64,000 nucleotides of DNA from the NCBI GenBank assembly GCA_963754955.1, contig CAVWHY010000005.1:372001-436000 (forward strand), written 5' to 3'. Made by a program: the position numbers and the translations under genes. The number at the start of each line of letters is the position of its first letter. The stretch's first letter is position 1. Below are positions 62,651 to 64,000 of this stretch, piece by piece. The notes below the pieces were generated by a model, which was given only the letters and a program-made list of their open reading frames with translations, was not told the origin of the DNA and searched no databases. Origin of the DNA: CAVQJU01 sp963754955. GTDB taxonomy: Bacteria; Acidobacteriota; Vicinamibacteria; Vicinamibacterales; CAVVIG01.

Positions 62651-63088
62651 ATGCCGACACTGTTCACGTTTCGGGACCTCGACGTGTGGAAGCAGGGCAT
62701 GGATCTCGTCGAGATCTGTTACAAGACCACCGGAACCTTCCCGCGGTCGGAGCTGTACGGGCTGACGGGTCAGTTAAGACGAGCAGCCGTGTCCATGCCG
62801 TCGAACGTCGCGGAGGGGCATGGAAGACGAACAACCAAAGCCTATCTGAATCACGTGAGCATCGCTCTCGGATCTCACGCCGAGTTCTCGACGTGTCTCG
62901 AACTCGCTGGACGTCTCGGATTCGTGTCCGCGAGGGAAAAGGACAGCATCACCGCGCTGAGCGACTCGGTAGGTAGATTGATGTACGGCCTGCACCGCGC
63001 GCTCGCTCACAAGGTTCGCACCGAACGGCGCACGAAAACCCCCTCGGCGTCCAACCCCAACCTCCACCCTCCAACCTCTAACCTCTAA
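62651..63088 (+). CDS. four-helix-bundle (S23/Avd-like) protein
   Basis: A 145-residue protein starting MPTLFTFRDLDVWKQGMDLV. The core helices are TTGTFPRSELYGLTGQLRRA, SMPSNVAEGHGRRTTKAYLN, HVSIALGSHAEFSTCLELAG and SDSVGRLMYGLHRALAHKVR. The last 15 residues (PSASNPNLHPPTSNL) come from a heptad array. It is close to the 22.4 kb copy: 14 residues (FLNHVSIALGSHAE-like) are nearly identical. The leader between the left array and the ATG is about 114 bases and has no clear gene. Family members form pentameric barrels that bind nucleic acids; here the partner is unknown. Confidence 0.85.
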   Translation: MPTLFTFRDLDVWKQGMDLVEICYKTTGTFPRSELYGLTGQLRRAAVSMPSNVAEGHGRRTTKAYLNHVSIALGSHAEFSTCLELAGRLGFVSAREKDSITALSDSVGRLMYGLHRALAHKVRTERRTKTPSASNPNLHPPTSNL

Positions 63089-63095
63089 CCTCAAC
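63051..63095. repeat. heptad array, right of the 62.6 kb four-helix gene
   Basis: Five exact phased units from 63058: CAACCTC CACCCTC CAACCTC TAACCTC TAACCTC (63058-63092). They are inverted relative to the array at 62500. The stop TAA of the four-helix gene is inside the array. Confidence 0.9.
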
Positions 63096-63101
63096 TCCTG
63101 C

Positions 63102-63684
63102 TCAGTGCACTCCCCTCGACATCTGCAGCGACGCGGGGTCGGCGCCCAGGCGACGAATCGCGGCCTCCCACATGCGCTCGGGCGGCGTGTTGAAGATCAG
63201 ATCGCTGTCGACATCGCTCAGCAGCCAGGCGGATTCGGCGAGCTCGGCTTCGAGCTGGCCCGGCCCCCAGCCGGAGTAGCCGACGATCAATCGGGTGCGT
63301 GGTGGAGGATTCGGGATCGAGCAGCCGCCGCAGGAGATCGGGTGACGCCGACAGGCTGAGGCCGCTCGCAATCCGGTGGCCCGGCGCCGGCTCGTCGAGT
63401 TCGAGATCGTCACCGACGAGCATCCAGCTGCTCTGGGGCTCCACGGGCCCGCCGACCCACACCTGCAGTTCGCGATCGGTCTCGACGGGCGGGTCGAGGT
63501 TGACGACCACGCGGCCGGCCGTGACGAGCGGCCGGTTGACGACCAGGCCGAACGCGCCCTCGCTGTTATGTTTGCACAGCAGCACGACGGTCCGGCTGAA
63601 GTTCGGATCGGTCAGCTGCGGCATCGACAGGAGAAACGCCGGGGCGAGTGATGACGTCGTGGAGTCGATCGACTCGGGGCTCAT
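63102..63684 (-). CDS. yqgE: YqgE/AlgH family protein (one frameshift)
   Basis: About 193 residues. The start MSPESIDSTTSSLAPAFLLS and MPQLTDPNFSRTVVLLCKHN are the family N-terminus, followed by EGAFGLVVNRPLVTAGR and VWVGGPVEPQSSWMLVGDD. A frame change near 63300 leads to RLIVGYSGWGPGQLEAELAE and SAWLLSDVDSDLIFN. The function of YqgE/AlgH proteins is uncertain; AlgH was linked to alginate regulation. The ATG overlaps the stop of the alcohol dehydrogenase gene (ATGA). Confidence 0.87.
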
Positions 63685-64000
63685 ATGGTCATGATCGCCG
63701 TGACCGTCGTGCGGTACACGACCTCCTCGTAGGCCTCGAGCATGCGCTCGATTGGCACCACGCGGGTCGCCAGCGACCGCGCGTCGTACTGCCCGGCATC
63801 GAGCATCGCCACGAAGCGTGGGATGTCCCGCATGGGGTTGGCGCCGCCGGCCTGGCCCGCGTGGTGCGTGCGGCCGCCGATGGCAAAGAACACGGCCGGC
63901 AACGAGATCGTGCCCGATGGCAGGCTCGTCGTGATGACGTGGCCGCCGGGCGCGCACATCTCATACGCCTGCCGCATCGGGAGCACGCCGGTCGGATCGG
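63681..64000 (-). CDS. zinc-type alcohol dehydrogenase, C-terminal part (cut by window end)
   Basis: The 3' end of a medium-chain dehydrogenase gene; the 5' end is beyond position 64000. The visible part reads AYEMCAPGGHVITTSLPSGT, AVFFAIGGRTHHAGQAGGAN and MLDAGQYDARSLATRVVPIE, then MLEAYEEVVYRTTVTAIMTI. The GG-HVITT strand and the final helix are the end of the coenzyme-binding domain and the C-terminus. An NAD- or mycothiol-type subclass cannot be assigned. It is translationally coupled to yqgE. Confidence 0.75.
   Translation of the reverse strand, partial: DPTGVLPMRQAYEMCAPGGHVITTSLPSGTISLPAVFFAIGGRTHHAGQAGGANPMRDIPRFVAMLDAGQYDARSLATRVVPIERMLEAYEEVVYRTTVTAIMTI

Overview
This is a high-GC bacterial chromosome segment. 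The gene content suggests an Acidobacteriota genome, most likely of the Vicinamibacteria type: DUF1552/DUF1592 secreted pairs, a secreted family with a PWGDPDLQGNYTN-like start, kinase-TPR and winged-helix-TPR regulators, many TAT or Sec secreted oxidoreductases, and an M28 carboxypeptidase. The taxonomic call is inference; there is no rRNA gene in the window. I saw no tRNA, CRISPR array, prophage or classical insertion sequence. About 22 of some 60 genes carry single-base frameshifts that split an otherwise complete family match. These look like assembly errors more than decay, and such genes are given as one feature spanning all frames.

Layout. 0.1-8.3 kb: thrC-thrB, an SDR-type threonine dehydrogenase, a secreted methyltransferase, small enzymes, a coiled-coil repeat protein and rmuC. 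8.4-16.8 kb (minus strand): a molybdenum hydroxylase operon, coxS-L-M-D-E-G, with a form II type large subunit, ending in a translationally coupled Ser/Thr kinase-TPR gene. 16.9-26.9 kb: a tRNA-editing deacylase, a WYL regulator, an ABC exporter, an M28 peptidase, a thioredoxin-fold lipoprotein, rhomboid and typA. 27-31.4 kb: a MacAB/Lol-like exporter with two FtsX-type permeases. 32-34.1 kb: a membrane protein with an ECF sigma/anti-sigma pair. 34.2-50.1 kb: a long minus-strand run of secreted proteins (TonB-like, TPR lipoprotein, ankyrin, DUF1552, DUF1592, MBL-fold, cytochrome c, PQQ dehydrogenase, copper monooxygenase-like, VOC). 50.1-64 kb: a winged-helix-TPR regulator, SGNH hydrolase, TMEM175-like channel, mannosyltransferase-like protein, MFS exporter, PLP decarboxylase plus GNAT, a REP-associated transposase, a copper P-type ATPase, an M49-like peptidase, YqgE and a truncated alcohol dehydrogenase.

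The most interesting content lies between the genes. First, there are many short arrays of 7-bp units (for example TAACCTC, GTGGCTC, GCCCTTT, CCCAGTC). They often form inverted pairs. In two places an inverted pair of arrays brackets a gene for a four-helix-bundle (S23/Avd-like) protein, which gives the look of an undescribed mobile element with heptad-built inverted ends. Gene-less inverted pairs elsewhere look like non-autonomous copies. Second, there is a REP system: hairpins of the form GTAG-stem-TTCA-stem, one pair of which brackets a REP-associated tyrosine transposase. In several places the GTAG supplies the TAG stop codon of the neighbouring gene.

Several genes have a TANNNT -10-like hexamer only 4-10 bases before the start codon, which suggests leaderless transcripts.
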